Origin: Photobacterium lutimaris
GTDB taxonomy: Bacteria; Pseudomonadota; Gammaproteobacteria; Enterobacterales; Vibrionaceae
NCBI RefSeq assembly: GCF_003025555.1
Contig: NZ_PYMH01000015.1
Location: 62,001-126,000 of the forward strand
Direction: 5' to 3'
DNA length: 64,000 nucleotides
A program made the position numbers and the translations under genes. Positions 1 to 8,258 of the stretch are shown here, one piece after another; within the stretch, counting starts at the first letter, position 1; each line of letters begins with the position of its first letter. The notes below the pieces were generated by a model. It searched no databases, had not been told where the DNA came from, and saw only the letters and a list, made by a program, of their open reading frames with translations.

Positions 1-46
1 GATGCGTGACCAACTGCTAGCCGTGTGTGGTGACAGCTCTATCTAA
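1..46 (+). CDS. 3' end of an unidentified gene, possibly a LysR-type regulator
   Basis: Fourteen codons (frame starting at base 2) run from the window edge to a TAA stop at 44-46, reading MRDQLLAVCGDSSI. They are followed 22 bases later by a clear rightward terminator, which suggests the true end of a gene entering from the left. The short tail is compatible with the C-terminus of a LysR-type regulator, and in vibrios leuO lies near ilvIH, but this identification is a guess from context. Too little is present to confirm any function. Confidence 0.35.
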   Translation, partial: MRDQLLAVCGDSSI

Positions 47-68
47 TCGGATTGACTATCCTTTGCGA

Positions 69-100
69 ACAGACGCCAGCGATTGCTGGCTTCTGTTTTT
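69..100 (+). terminator. intrinsic terminator of the upstream gene
   Basis: An eleven-base-pair hairpin, ACAGA-C-GCCAGC pairing with GCTGGC-T-TCTGT around the loop GATT with one internal mismatch, ends directly in a run of five T. Confidence 0.85.
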
Positions 101-221
101 CATAAAGAGTGAAATTATGCCGTTATACTGGTAGTAAACGGTTAGTTAGACGTATTTCCTTACATTTTGTAGCCACGCTATTAGGGAAAGGTAGAGCCTT
201 TGTAATATCTGGCTTTTCAAT

Positions 222-236
222 TCTGGTCGTACCAGA
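222..236 (+). promoter_or_regulatory. FadR-like operator upstream of the acyl-CoA synthetase
   Basis: TCTGGT-CGT-ACCAGA is a perfect palindrome, 106 bases before the start codon of the acyl-CoA synthetase. It closely resembles the known FadR site of E. coli fadB (TCTGGT-ACG-ACCAGA). FadR represses fatty acid degradation genes and releases DNA on binding long-chain acyl-CoA, so repression of the downstream ligase is the natural inference. A FadR gene is not in this window. Confidence 0.7.
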
Positions 237-342
237 GAAATAGGGTTTTTGTGAGGTCACGGAGTTGCCTTTCTCCCTACGTCACGGGTAGACTCCCCAG
301 CGGAATAGGCTTACAGGTGTAAGCCAGAATGGCAGAGTAGTT

Positions 343-2157
343 ATGGCTAAACGTGAATTTCATATCGTCAACCGTATTCGTTCACAAGTTGAACGCTTAG
401 GTGATCAGGTTGCATTACGCCACCAAGTGGCAGGTCAATGGCAGGATATCCGCTGGAGTGAGTTTGGTGAGCAGATCCAACAGCTCGCGTTGGCTATGGT
501 TGGACATGGCCTGAATGTCCAAGACAAAGTCGGTATTTTCTCCAACAACATGCCACGATGGACAGTGGCTGACTTTGCAACACTGTATAACCGAGCTGTA
601 ACTGTCCCCATTTATCCAACCAACACCCCGCAGCAAGCGGCATACATTATCAATGATGCCGGGATCCGCATCTTGTTTGTTGGCGAGCAAGCTCAGCTTG
701 ATGCTGCTGTTTCAGTGGCTGGTGACTGCCCAGAGCTTGAGCATATCGTGGTGATGGGTGAGGTAGAGAGCCTGACCGAACACCCGTTAGTCATCCGCTT
801 TGACGACTTTGTAGCGGCTGCCGAGACTGCGGCGCAAGACACCCTGGCCCAGCGTTTGGATGACGCGGCAATGGATGATCTGCTGACTTTGATTTACACC
901 TCGGGCACTACGGGCACGCCGAAAGGGGTGATGCTCGACTATGCCAACATCGGCTCACAGCTTGAAGGTCACGACCAGAAACTGGCACTGGAAGAGGGCG
1001 ATGTGTCGCTGTGTTTCCTTCCTCTGTCGCATGTTTTTGAGCGCGCATGGACCTTCTATGTATTGCACCGTGGCGGGGTAAACTGCTACCTGTCTGATAC
1101 CAACCTGCTTAAAGAAGCCTTGGCCGAGGTGAAGCCGAATGTCATGGCGGCGGTGCCAAGGGTTTACGAGAAGATTTATTCCACCGTCCACGACAAGGTT
1201 GCCCGTGCACCTTTCCAGCGCAAGGTGATCTTTACCTGGGCGGTTAACATGGGGGCCCGCATGGCCCTGGCGCGTCAGGAGTGCCGAGAGCCATCTTGGA
1301 TGCTGAAAAAGAGCCATGCTCTGGCAGACAAGCTGGTATTGTCGAAGCTACGGGCCATTCTTGGCGGCAATATTAAGTTTATGCCGTGTGGCGGTGCCAA
1401 GCTGGACGAGGGCATTGGCCGCTTCTTCCATGCTATCGGTATCAACGTCAAGCTGGGCTATGGCATGACGGAAACCACGGCGACGGTATCGTGCTGGGAT
1501 GACAAGTGCTTCAACCCGGATTCAATCGGTATGTCGATGCCGGGTGCCGAAGTGAAGATTGGCGAAAACAACGAAATCTTGGTGCGTGGCCCGATGGTGA
1601 TGCGCGGCTATTACAATATGCCGGAAGAAACCGCCAAAAACTTCACCGAGGACGGCTTCCTAAAAACCGGTGATGCGGGTCATATCGATGAGGACGGTAA
1701 CGTCTTTATTACCGACCGTATCAAGGAGTTGATGAAGACCTCCGGCGGTAAGTATATTGCTCCGCAGGTCATTGAAGGCGCCATAGGTAAAGATCACTTT
1801 ATCGAGCAGATCGCGGTGATCGCCGATACGCGCAAGTTCGTATCAGCCCTGATTGTCCCTTGCTTTGAAACGCTCGAAGAGCACGCCCGTGAGCTGAACA
1901 TCAAGTATCATGATCGGATGGAGCTGGTTAAGCACAGCCAGATCATCGAGTTGATTGAAAAGCGGGTGATTGAATTGCAAAAAGATCTGGCCCGCTTCGA
2001 GCAGGTGAAGAAATTTACCTTGCTTCCGAGCGCCTTCTCGATGGATAAGGGTGAACTGACACCGACCCAGAAACTGCGCCGTAAAGTCATTCAGGATCGC
2101 TATCACCAGCAAATCGAGCGGATGTACGAAGAAAGCCACAAGGCGGCGAGTAAGTAG
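343..2157 (+). CDS. long-chain acyl-CoA synthetase (AMP-binding, COG1022 type)
   Basis: This 604-residue protein is an adenylate-forming enzyme that should activate fatty acids to acyl-CoA through an acyl-AMP intermediate. The phosphate-binding signature IYTSGTTGTPKGVM is at about residues 187-200, a GYGMTE motif near 373, and the C-terminal adenylation motif around GDAGHIDEDGNVFITDR, ending with the catalytic-lysine region near PTQKLRR. Length and motif order fit the longer long-chain synthetases of the COG1022 group rather than the shorter E. coli FadD. There is no signal peptide. The gene stands alone, with a FadR-like palindrome upstream and its own terminator downstream, fitting control by fatty acid supply. 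The exact chain-length preference cannot be read from the sequence. Confidence 0.9.
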   Translation: MAKREFHIVNRIRSQVERLGDQVALRHQVAGQWQDIRWSEFGEQIQQLALAMVGHGLNVQDKVGIFSNNMPRWTVADFATLYNRAVTVPIYPTNTPQQAAYIINDAGIRILFVGEQAQLDAAVSVAGDCPELEHIVVMGEVESLTEHPLVIRFDDFVAAAETAAQDTLAQRLDDAAMDDLLTLIYTSGTTGTPKGVMLDYANIGSQLEGHDQKLALEEGDVSLCFLPLSHVFERAWTFYVLHRGGVNCYLSDTNLLKEALAEVKPNVMAAVPRVYEKIYSTVHDKVARAPFQRKVIFTWAVNMGARMALARQECREPSWMLKKSHALADKLVLSKLRAILGGNIKFMPCGGAKLDEGIGRFFHAIGINVKLGYGMTETTATVSCWDDKCFNPDSIGMSMPGAEVKIGENNEILVRGPMVMRGYYNMPEETAKNFTEDGFLKTGDAGHIDEDGNVFITDRIKELMKTSGGKYIAPQVIEGAIGKDHFIEQIAVIADTRKFVSALIVPCFETLEEHARELNIKYHDRMELVKHSQIIELIEKRVIELQKDLARFEQVKKFTLLPSAFSMDKGELTPTQKLRRKVIQDRYHQQIERMYEESHKAASK

Positions 2158-2177
2158 TACTCGGTGCCAACCGGATG

Positions 2178-2207
2178 AAAAAAGGAGAGCCTCGGCTCTC
2201 CTTTTTT
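2178..2207 (+). terminator. terminator of the acyl-CoA synthetase gene
   Basis: Nine-base-pair stem AGGAGAGCC / GGCTCTCCT with a two-base loop, flanked by A and T runs, 26 bases after the stop codon. Confidence 0.9.
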
Positions 2208-2725
2208 ATTTGCCTATCGGTTCTGAGTATTGCCGCGAGAATTGGGATATTCCAGTCGTTAGTGAGCGCTGTGGTTTGAGCAGTTGAACCTACCGGTGAT
2301 CGCTACTGCTACGAAGCTATATGCTGCTCACTACCGTTACTTCAGCCATTATCTTGATGGATATTTGCTCATTTCAGATGAAACTTGTTAACTGCTTTTG
2401 GGCAATAGACTTGATTGCTAAAAAAACGTTACAGTTGTTGCGGATTACTGCTTGAGTTATGACTCTGAGCAGATGACATAGCGTGAAAGCATGATTTCAT
2501 TTTATTAGGCTAAAAATAAGCCCTAACTATGTTATATCAGCCTGTATAGCTAATTGAGGTAGTCAGGAACATTTGGCTGCGGTATTCCCGTTCTCAGACT
2601 AGCGCAACCCGTGCTGATCTCCCGCTGCTTGCCCCTCCAGTCAAGCCGCCGGTATCAGGCCGCTAGCCGACAGCAAGGAATGAATTAGCTATGCAGGGTG
2701 GTATACGCGACCTGGAGGCAGAAAT
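2208..2725 (+). promoter_or_regulatory. long non-coding upstream region of ilvIH
   Basis: About 518 bases separate the preceding terminator from ilvI. The first two thirds are AT-rich; the last 150 bases before ilvI are noticeably more GC-rich and may form a structured leader. A good Shine-Dalgarno (GGAGG at about 2714) precedes the start. In E. coli ilvIH is activated by Lrp from a long upstream region, and this spacing would allow the same, but no specific Lrp site or convincing promoter was identified. A short Leu/Ile-rich ORF at 2378-2455 lacks a ribosome site and was not accepted. Confidence 0.4.
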
Positions 2726-4444
2726 ATGGAAATGTTGTCCGGCGCCGATATGATTGTTCGTTCGATGATCGATCAAGGCGTGAAACATATCTTCGGATAC
2801 CCTGGCGGTTCAGTACTCGATATCTATGATGCGCTGCATGAGAAAAGTGATATCGAGCATGTACTGGTTCGGCATGAACAAGCAGCGGTGCACATGGCAG
2901 ATGGTTACGCCCGTGCTACTGGTGATGTCGGCGTGGTGCTGGTGACATCTGGCCCTGGCGCTACCAACGCGATTACGGGTATTGCAACTGCGTATATGGA
3001 CTCCATTCCAATGGTCGTACTCTCCGGCCAGGTCATGAGCAACCTCATCGGTAACGATGCCTTTCAGGAATGTGACATGGTGGGTATTTCCCGCCCTGTC
3101 GTCAAACACAGCTTCTTGGTTAAAAAGCCGGAAGATATCCCAGAGATCATCAAGAAAGCCTTTTACATTGCCGCTAGCGGCCGTCCTGGCCCGGTAGTTA
3201 TCGACATCCCTAAAGACATGCTCAACCCTGCAGAGAGTTACCCGTACAAGTACCCCGAGTCGATTGCGATGCGCTCGTACAATCCGACGACGCAGGGTCA
3301 CAAGGGGCAGATCAAGCGTGGCCTAAAAGCTTTGCTCGCCGCCAAGAAGCCGGTGCTGTACGTCGGCGGTGGGGCGATCATGGCTGACTGTAGCCCGCAG
3401 CTGATCAAACTGGCCGAGAGCCTCAATATTCCGGTGGTCAACACCCTGATGGGACTGGGGGCTTTTCCTGGCTCGCACCCGAATAACCTCGGTATGCTGG
3501 GGATGCACGGTACCTATGAAGCGAATATGGCCATGCACAATTCGGATTTGATTTTCGGTATCGGTGTGCGCTTTGACGACCGCACCACCAATAATGTCGA
3601 GAAGTACTGCCCGAATGCCACCATCATGCACATCGATGTCGATCCCTCATCCATTTCCAAGACGATTGCCGTTGATATTCCGATTGTCGGCTCGGCCGAT
3701 ACCGTACTGAATTGCATGCTGAAAATGCTCGATGAGCAAACAGCCCATAATGACGACGCCGCAATTGACGGCTGGTGGAGCGAGATAGCATCGTGGCGTG
3801 GTCGTCAGTGCCTGAACTATGCCAAGGATAGTGAACGTATCAAGCCGCAGGAAGTTATTGAAGTACTTCACCGGTTAACCAATGGTGATGCCTATGTGGC
3901 TTCGGATGTCGGTCAGCACCAGATGTTTGCTGCCCTGTACTATCCATTTGATAAGCCTCGTCGCTGGATCAACTCTGGTGGCCTTGGCACCATGGGCTTT
4001 GGCCTGCCTGCCGCGATGGGGGTGAAATTTGCCCTGCCTGACGCCGAGGTCGTGTGTGTGACCGGAGATGGCAGTATCCAGATGAACATCCAAGAGCTGT
4101 CGACGGCGTTGCAGTATGATATCCCGGTTAAGATCATCAACCTGAACAACCGTTTTCTCGGTATGGTTAAACAGTGGCAGGATATGATTTATCAAGGCCG
4201 CCACTCGCACTCCTACATGGACTCGGTACCGGACTTTGCCGCGATTGCAGAGGCCTACGGCCATGTTGGGGTACGGATCTCCGATCCGAATAAACTGGAA
4301 GAAGAGTTGGAGAAGGCACTGGCGCTGAAAGACCGGTTGGTCTTTATTGATATCAGCGTCGATGAGACCGAACATGTCTACCCAATGCTGATCCGTGGTG
4401 GGTCAATGAGCGAAATGTGGCTGAGTAAAACGGAGAGAACTTAA
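2726..4444 (+). CDS. ilvI: acetolactate synthase III, large catalytic subunit
   Basis: The 572-residue protein is the thiamine-diphosphate-dependent catalytic subunit of acetohydroxyacid synthase, which condenses pyruvate with pyruvate or 2-oxobutyrate at the entry to valine, leucine and isoleucine synthesis. The N-terminal domain carries the catalytic glutamate in VRHEQAAVHMADGYARA; the central domain binds FAD; the C-terminal ThDP and metal site is VTGDGSIQMNIQELSTA. The ATG start is preceded by GGAGG at a normal distance. The gene is followed after one base by ilvH, the regulatory subunit, so the two form one operon. Length and sequence fit IlvI rather than the other isozymes, chiefly because the partner is IlvH. 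Confidence 0.96.
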   Translation: MEMLSGADMIVRSMIDQGVKHIFGYPGGSVLDIYDALHEKSDIEHVLVRHEQAAVHMADGYARATGDVGVVLVTSGPGATNAITGIATAYMDSIPMVVLSGQVMSNLIGNDAFQECDMVGISRPVVKHSFLVKKPEDIPEIIKKAFYIAASGRPGPVVIDIPKDMLNPAESYPYKYPESIAMRSYNPTTQGHKGQIKRGLKALLAAKKPVLYVGGGAIMADCSPQLIKLAESLNIPVVNTLMGLGAFPGSHPNNLGMLGMHGTYEANMAMHNSDLIFGIGVRFDDRTTNNVEKYCPNATIMHIDVDPSSISKTIAVDIPIVGSADTVLNCMLKMLDEQTAHNDDAAIDGWWSEIASWRGRQCLNYAKDSERIKPQEVIEVLHRLTNGDAYVASDVGQHQMFAALYYPFDKPRRWINSGGLGTMGFGLPAAMGVKFALPDAEVVCVTGDGSIQMNIQELSTALQYDIPVKIINLNNRFLGMVKQWQDMIYQGRHSHSYMDSVPDFAAIAEAYGHVGVRISDPNKLEEELEKALALKDRLVFIDISVDETEHVYPMLIRGGSMSEMWLSKTERT

Positions 4445-4445
4445 T

Positions 4446-4943
4446 ATGCGCAGGATTGTATCAGTACTTCTTGAAAATGAGGCGGGCGCATTGTCACGGG
4501 TAGTCGGGTTGTTTTCCCAGCGCGGCTATAATATCGAGTCTTTGACGGTTGCCCCGACCGATGACTCGACGTTATCCCGCTTGAATATTACCACCAATGT
4601 TGAGGATGATGCGGCACTGGAGCAAATTGAGAAACAGCTGCATAAGTTGATTGATATTCTCAAAGTCAGCAACGTGACTGAAAGCGAGTATCTCGAGCGT
4701 GAGCTGATGCTGGTTAAAGTCAAAGCTAGCGGTTTTGCAAGGGCGGAAGTAAAGCGCACTGCCGATATCTTCCGTGGCCAGATCGTCGATGTGACCAGCC
4801 AGATCTACACCGTCCAGCTGGCCGGTACCAGTGATAAACTCGACGCCTTTATTTCAGCTGTCGGAGAGGCAACCGAGATTATCGAGGTTGCTCGTAGCGG
4901 AGTGGTGGGCATCGCCAGAGGTGAGCGGGCGCTTAAGGGCTGA
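4446..4943 (+). CDS. ilvH: acetolactate synthase III, small regulatory subunit
   Basis: The 165-residue product begins with an ACT domain (RRIVSVLLENEAGALSRVVG, residues 2-21) that in this family binds valine and confers feedback inhibition on the large subunit; the C-terminal half is the second domain that activates catalysis. The start codon lies one base after the ilvI stop, implying translational coupling and equal expression. A strong terminator follows 30 bases downstream, so ilvIH is a two-gene operon. Length equals the usual 160-165 residues of IlvH. Confidence 0.96.
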   Translation: MRRIVSVLLENEAGALSRVVGLFSQRGYNIESLTVAPTDDSTLSRLNITTNVEDDAALEQIEKQLHKLIDILKVSNVTESEYLERELMLVKVKASGFARAEVKRTADIFRGQIVDVTSQIYTVQLAGTSDKLDAFISAVGEATEIIEVARSGVVGIARGERALKG

Positions 4944-4973
4944 TCCCGAACGAGAGAGTGTCTCAGGTATACA

Positions 4974-5008
4974 ACACCCGGTGCTTTCACCGGGTTTTGT
5001 TTTTTTTC
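4974..5008 (+). terminator. terminator of ilvIH
   Basis: Eight-base-pair stem ACCCGGTG / CACCGGGT with loop CTTT, followed by TTTGTTTTTTTT. Confidence 0.93.
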
Positions 5009-5020
5009 CTCCCTGAAAGT

Positions 5021-5054
5021 CTAGCCTTATTAGACTAAAGTCTAATAAGGCTAG
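5021..5054. repeat. perfect 16-bp inverted repeat (34-bp palindrome)
   Basis: CTAGCCTTATTAGACT is followed, after AA, by its exact reverse complement. There is no T run, so it is not a standard terminator, and it follows immediately on one. It lies 36 bases before the start of the small membrane ORF and could be an operator or cruciform-forming site in that gene's promoter region. Function is unknown. Confidence 0.85.
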
Positions 5055-5089
5055 GTGCCAACCGGGTAGTATGGCACTAGGGGGAAGCG

Positions 5090-5218
5090 ATGAATCATAA
5101 ATTCTTGGCAAGGCTGACAGTGCTTGGCCTGTTGTTGCTCGGTTTCAATGTCAGCGCCTTGTATTTCCTGCTGGCGGTATTGGTGCTCAACACTCACCAC
5201 AAGGAGATTTTCTGGTAG
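5090..5218 (+). CDS. small predicted membrane protein, 42 residues
   Basis: An ATG at 5090 with a strong Shine-Dalgarno (AGGGGG, spacing 5-6) opens a 42-codon frame ending in TAG at 5216-5218. The peptide starts MNHKFLARLTVLGLLLLGFN and continues into a hydrophobic stretch through about residue 34, then ends with a charged tail NTHHKEIFW. One or two short membrane spans are possible. The gene sits between a perfect palindrome and the convergent GntR regulator gene, whose stop is 10 bases away. I do not recognise a family. The good ribosome site and uninterrupted hydrophobicity argue for a real gene, but conservation must decide. Confidence 0.6.
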   Translation: MNHKFLARLTVLGLLLLGFNVSALYFLLAVLVLNTHHKEIFW

Positions 5219-5227
5219 TGCCAGTAA

Positions 5228-5896
5228 CTACTCCAGATCACCTTTGATCATTTCTAGGGCGCGCTCTGAATGCGTCGCCATAATCGCGAGCGCCTGCTCG
5301 GTATTGCGATCCAATACCGCCTTCATCATTGCCTCATGCTCGCCATTATCGTGGTAGCGCTGTTCAAACTGGCGGTGGCGGCTTACCCATATATGGCGAT
5401 AACGTTCAATTTGCTCGCAAACCTGACGGTATAGCGCCAGCATCGTCGGTGACTGGCTGCCTGCCAGCAGGGCATGGTGAAAGTCGCTGTGCCGTTGCTC
5501 CCACTCAGAAAAGTCGGTGTTGGCTTGCGCCGGGTTTAACCGACTCAGCTTGTGAAAGCTGGTCAGGATATTGAGCTCCCAAGTTTCATCCCCGTGCTCA
5601 ATGGCACGTCTTAGCAGGATTTGCGATAGCTCTTGATTGGTATTGAACAGATCTTCCAGTTCAGCTGCCGAGACATTGGCAACCCAGCAGCCTTTCTGCG
5701 GGGCGAAGTAGACGTATTTTCGCCAAGCCAGTTGGACAAGGGCTTCACGGATCGGTGAAGCGCCGACGTTGTATCGTTGCTTCAGATCGGCAACAACGAG
5801 TTTTTGGCCGGGGGGTAGTTCTCCTGTCAATATATCCTGGCGGATCATTTCCATGACTTTATCGGCAAGGGTAGGGCTGGACACGTTCTTCCTCAT
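5228..5896 (-). CDS. GntR-family transcriptional regulator, FCD subfamily
   Basis: The 222-residue protein has an N-terminal winged helix (about residues 8-72; VADLKQRYNVGASPIREALVQL is the recognition region) and an all-helical FCD ligand-binding domain (about 80-215) with the metal-site type residues typical of the family (HSDFHHALL, NGEHEAMMKAVL, then ATHSERAL). Such regulators normally bind a carboxylate metabolite and repress a nearby catabolic gene or themselves. No obvious catabolic target adjoins it here: its neighbours are a small membrane ORF (convergent) and pykF (same strand, upstream, with a terminator between). A palindromic element at 6031-6062 upstream may be its operator. The ligand is unknown. 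Confidence 0.85.
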   Translation of the reverse strand: MRKNVSSPTLADKVMEMIRQDILTGELPPGQKLVVADLKQRYNVGASPIREALVQLAWRKYVYFAPQKGCWVANVSAAELEDLFNTNQELSQILLRRAIEHGDETWELNILTSFHKLSRLNPAQANTDFSEWEQRHSDFHHALLAGSQSPTMLALYRQVCEQIERYRHIWVSRHRQFEQRYHDNGEHEAMMKAVLDRNTEQALAIMATHSERALEMIKGDLE

Positions 5897-6030
5897 TGTG
5901 TTGTTTCAGCGCAGCAAAATACGCAGTGTTACCCGCAAAGTTAAACCCAAAAGGCATATGCTCCAAGGGAATATCGCATGGTGAAGTATATCGAGGAAAA
6001 AAGTGGAGGGCGATTGCTAAGTTTCATAAT

Positions 6031-6062
6031 TGTGAGAGGTCATCACAGATCACCTCGGTGAT
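6031..6062. promoter_or_regulatory. two overlapping palindromes upstream of the GntR gene
   Basis: TGTGA-N7-TCACA (6031-6047) is followed directly by ATCACC-TC-GGTGAT (6049-6062), a perfect 14-bp palindrome. They lie 135-166 bases upstream of the regulator start and just outside the pykF terminator. An autoregulatory operator is a reasonable guess; the first element has a 7-base spacer, one longer than a CRP site. Confidence 0.45.
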
Positions 6063-6100
6063 TGGTTAGGAAACCAGCAGGGGATGTTATACCGACAGCA

Positions 6101-6130
6101 AAAAAAAACGGGAGCCGAGGCTCCCGTTTT
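6101..6130 (-). terminator. terminator of pykF
   Basis: Twelve-base-pair stem AAAACGGGAGCC / GGCTCCCGTTTT with loop GA; reading leftward the hairpin ends in eight T. Confidence 0.92.
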
Positions 6131-6150
6131 AACAATCAGCGCAATGACAC

Positions 6151-7563
6151 TTATAGTACGTGTACAGAAGCTGTGTTAGTTGTGCCTGAAGCAACTAGAG
6201 CGCCAGATACCATAACAACGATATCGCCTTTCACGCCTAGGCCAGTTTTCAGTGCAATCTCTTTACCGTGCGCGTAGAACGCGTCAGTGTTGTCGATAGA
6301 CTCAACAACAACAGGAGTAACACCCTTAGTAAGAACTAGCTGTGCAGCCGTCTTAGTGTTAGTCGTTACAGCGATGATGTTTGCTGTTGGGAAGTACTTA
6401 CGTACTGAACGTGCAGATTTACCCGCTTCAGTTGCAACAACGATCAGTGGAGCAGCTAGTTTCTCAGCTGTGTCTACTGCACCTTTACATACCGCTTCAG
6501 TGATACGTAGGCGTGGGCTGTCTAGGCGAGAACCTAGTTCTGCTTTAAGCGCGCCATCTGTACGTGAACAGATTTGAGCCATGATAGAAACAGACTCAAC
6601 TGGGTATTTACCCTTAGCCGTTTCACCAGATAGCATTACTGCATCAGTACCGTCCATTACGGCGTTCGCAACGTCACCCGCTTCTGCGCGAGTTGGACGT
6701 GGGTTGTTGATCATAGAATCAAGCATCTGCGTTGCAGTGATAACCATCTTACGAGCGCGGTTACACTTCTCGATCATCATCTTCTGAGCGAAGATAACTT
6801 CTTCAGCTGGGATCTCAACACCTAGGTCACCACGAGCAACCATGATACCGTCAGATAGCTCAAGGATTTCGTCGAAGTTGTCAACGCCTTCCTGGTTCTC
6901 GATCTTAGAGATGATGTGGATGTTTTCGCCGCCGTTTGCCGTAAGGATCTCACGGATTTCCTTAACGTCAGACGCTTTACGGATGAAAGAAGCCGCAACG
7001 AAGTCAACGCCTTGCTCACAACCGAATACTAGGTCAGCTTTATCTTTTTCAGATAGTGCAGGAAGGTTTACAGAAACGCCAGGTAGGTTAACACCTTTGT
7101 TCTCACCTAGGTCACCGTTGTTAAGTACTTTACACTTAACTTCAGTTTCGTTGGTTTCTAGTACTTCCATTTCGATCAGGCCGTCGTCAACAAGGATAGT
7201 GTTGCCTTTTGCCAGGTCTTTAGCGAAGCCAGGGTAAGTTACCGCCACACGGTCTTGGTTACCGATTACAGAAGTGTCAGTTGTGAACGTGAACTCCTGA
7301 CCAGCAACAAGAGAAAAGTCTTGACCGCCTTCAAGCTTGATAGTACGAATTTCTGGACCTTTAGTGTCTAGAAGAATCGCAAGTTGCTTACCTGTGTTGG
7401 CCATTACTTCACGGAAGTTAGTGATGCGTGCAGCATGCTCTTCGAAGTTACCGTGAGAGAAGTTAAGGCGCATTACGTTCATGCCAGCATCAACTAGCTT
7501 AGTAAGCATTTCTACAGATTCTGTTTTAGGTCCAATCGTACATACGATCTTGGTCTTTTTCAT
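6151..7563 (-). CDS. pykF: pyruvate kinase, type I
   Basis: The 470-residue enzyme transfers phosphate from phosphoenolpyruvate to ADP, the last step of glycolysis. The N-terminal barrel starts with KKTKIVCTIGPKTESVEML and the substrate-binding MRLNFSHG; the catalytic lysine lies in SKIENQEGVDNFDEI, and MVARGDLGVEIPAEEV binds metal and phosphate. The C-terminal allosteric domain is complete. Length is identical to E. coli PykF (fructose-1,6-bisphosphate activated) and the sequence looks like that isozyme rather than PykA. It is monocistronic, ending at a strong terminator and preceded by about 560 bases of non-coding DNA. Confidence 0.95.
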   Translation of the reverse strand: MKKTKIVCTIGPKTESVEMLTKLVDAGMNVMRLNFSHGNFEEHAARITNFREVMANTGKQLAILLDTKGPEIRTIKLEGGQDFSLVAGQEFTFTTDTSVIGNQDRVAVTYPGFAKDLAKGNTILVDDGLIEMEVLETNETEVKCKVLNNGDLGENKGVNLPGVSVNLPALSEKDKADLVFGCEQGVDFVAASFIRKASDVKEIREILTANGGENIHIISKIENQEGVDNFDEILELSDGIMVARGDLGVEIPAEEVIFAQKMMIEKCNRARKMVITATQMLDSMINNPRPTRAEAGDVANAVMDGTDAVMLSGETAKGKYPVESVSIMAQICSRTDGALKAELGSRLDSPRLRITEAVCKGAVDTAEKLAAPLIVVATEAGKSARSVRKYFPTANIIAVTTNTKTAAQLVLTKGVTPVVVESIDNTDAFYAHGKEIALKTGLGVKGDIVVMVSGALVASGTTNTASVHVL

Positions 7564-8126
7564 TGAGAATGGTCTCCGGACGAACTTTTACCCATGGGAA
7601 ATTTGAGTCACAGGTTATACCTGAAAAAACGTGTGATTGATGTTGAAATACGCCTACAAAATGTGGCGAACGTCAAATAAACGCAACGTCGTTCCCGGTG
7701 TCGTCTGTGACAATACAAATTTTTCAAAAATATTGCCTTACAGAAGCAGTTGGATTGCTTTTGTAAGGCATCTCTTGTGAGCCAAAGCAGCCGTTAACAC
7801 TGAAGGGCTATTGGCAAGGTGTCATCAGTATACTGTAGCTGCATGACGCTTGTGTGTCTCCCTGACATAAATTGGCAGGTCAAACAAGGGGCATATACTA
7901 GCATAGTCAAACTGTTTAATCACCTTGTGATAACGCGCAAAAATTTAACGCTTGCTCAAAGAGAGGGTGAGATTATCTACATATTTCACAGATTTTTTTT
8001 GTTTATTATCAATTGATGATTTATTTAGGAGAGAAAAATAAATCAAAAGTCGTAGGCCGGTTAAGCTTTCAGCAAGGCTGGGCGGAGTTGTGCTTTGGGA
8101 AGGGGGAAAGCTGTGCGACAAATAGC
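7564..8126 (-). promoter_or_regulatory. non-coding region upstream of pykF
   Basis: About 560 AT-rich bases between pykF and the tRNA terminator. The pykF promoter must lie here, but I could not pick a confident -35/-10 pair or a Cra (FruR) palindrome. A 65-codon rightward frame at 7819-8016 has no ribosome site and no recognisable protein character and was not called. Confidence 0.4.
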
Positions 8127-8158
8127 AAAAAGCCTGATGAGTTTCCTCATCAGGCTTT
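8127..8158 (-). terminator. terminator of the tRNA-Ile gene
   Basis: Thirteen-base-pair stem AAAGCCTGATGAG / CTCATCAGGCTTT with a four-base loop, 25 bases beyond the tRNA 3' end, with a short T run on the leftward strand. Confidence 0.85.
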
Positions 8159-8182
8159 CTAAATTCTTTACCACAAGAGAAG

Positions 8183-8258
8183 TGGTGGCCCCTCCCAGAC
8201 TTGAACTGGGGACCAAGCGATTATGAGTCGCCTGCTCTAACCACTGAGCTAAGGGGCC
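8183..8258 (-). tRNA. tRNA-Ile (CAT anticodon), reads AUA after lysidine modification
   Basis: Reading leftward, the 76-nt sequence starts GGCCCCTTAGCTCAG, contains the anticodon loop CTCATAA (anticodon CAT) and ends AGGGGCC-A with an encoded CCA. The 7-bp acceptor stem pairs GGCCCCT with AGGGGCC, and the T arm TTCAAGT is canonical. It matches E. coli ileX/ileY almost base for base, including the D and anticodon arms, so it is the minor isoleucine tRNA whose C34 is converted to lysidine by TilS, not an elongator methionine tRNA. As in E. coli, it lies next to rpoD. Confidence 0.95.

Noticed and set aside
2378..2455. 25-codon ORF rich in Leu, Ile and Val upstream of ilvI, resembling an attenuation leader peptide
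   Set aside because: No Shine-Dalgarno, no following terminator/antiterminator pair seen, T-rich DNA favours Leu codons by chance, and ilvIH is normally controlled by Lrp rather than attenuation.
6031..6047. CRP site upstream of the GntR gene (TGTGA...TCACA)
   Set aside because: The spacer is seven bases; a CRP site needs six. Listed only as part of a possible operator.
7819..8016. 65-codon rightward ORF upstream of pykF
   Set aside because: No ribosome site, no coding character, AT-rich non-coding region.
8183..8258. Elongator tRNA-Met from the CAT anticodon
   Set aside because: The body matches the minor isoleucine tRNA (ileX/ileY) and it lies next to rpoD as ileX does.
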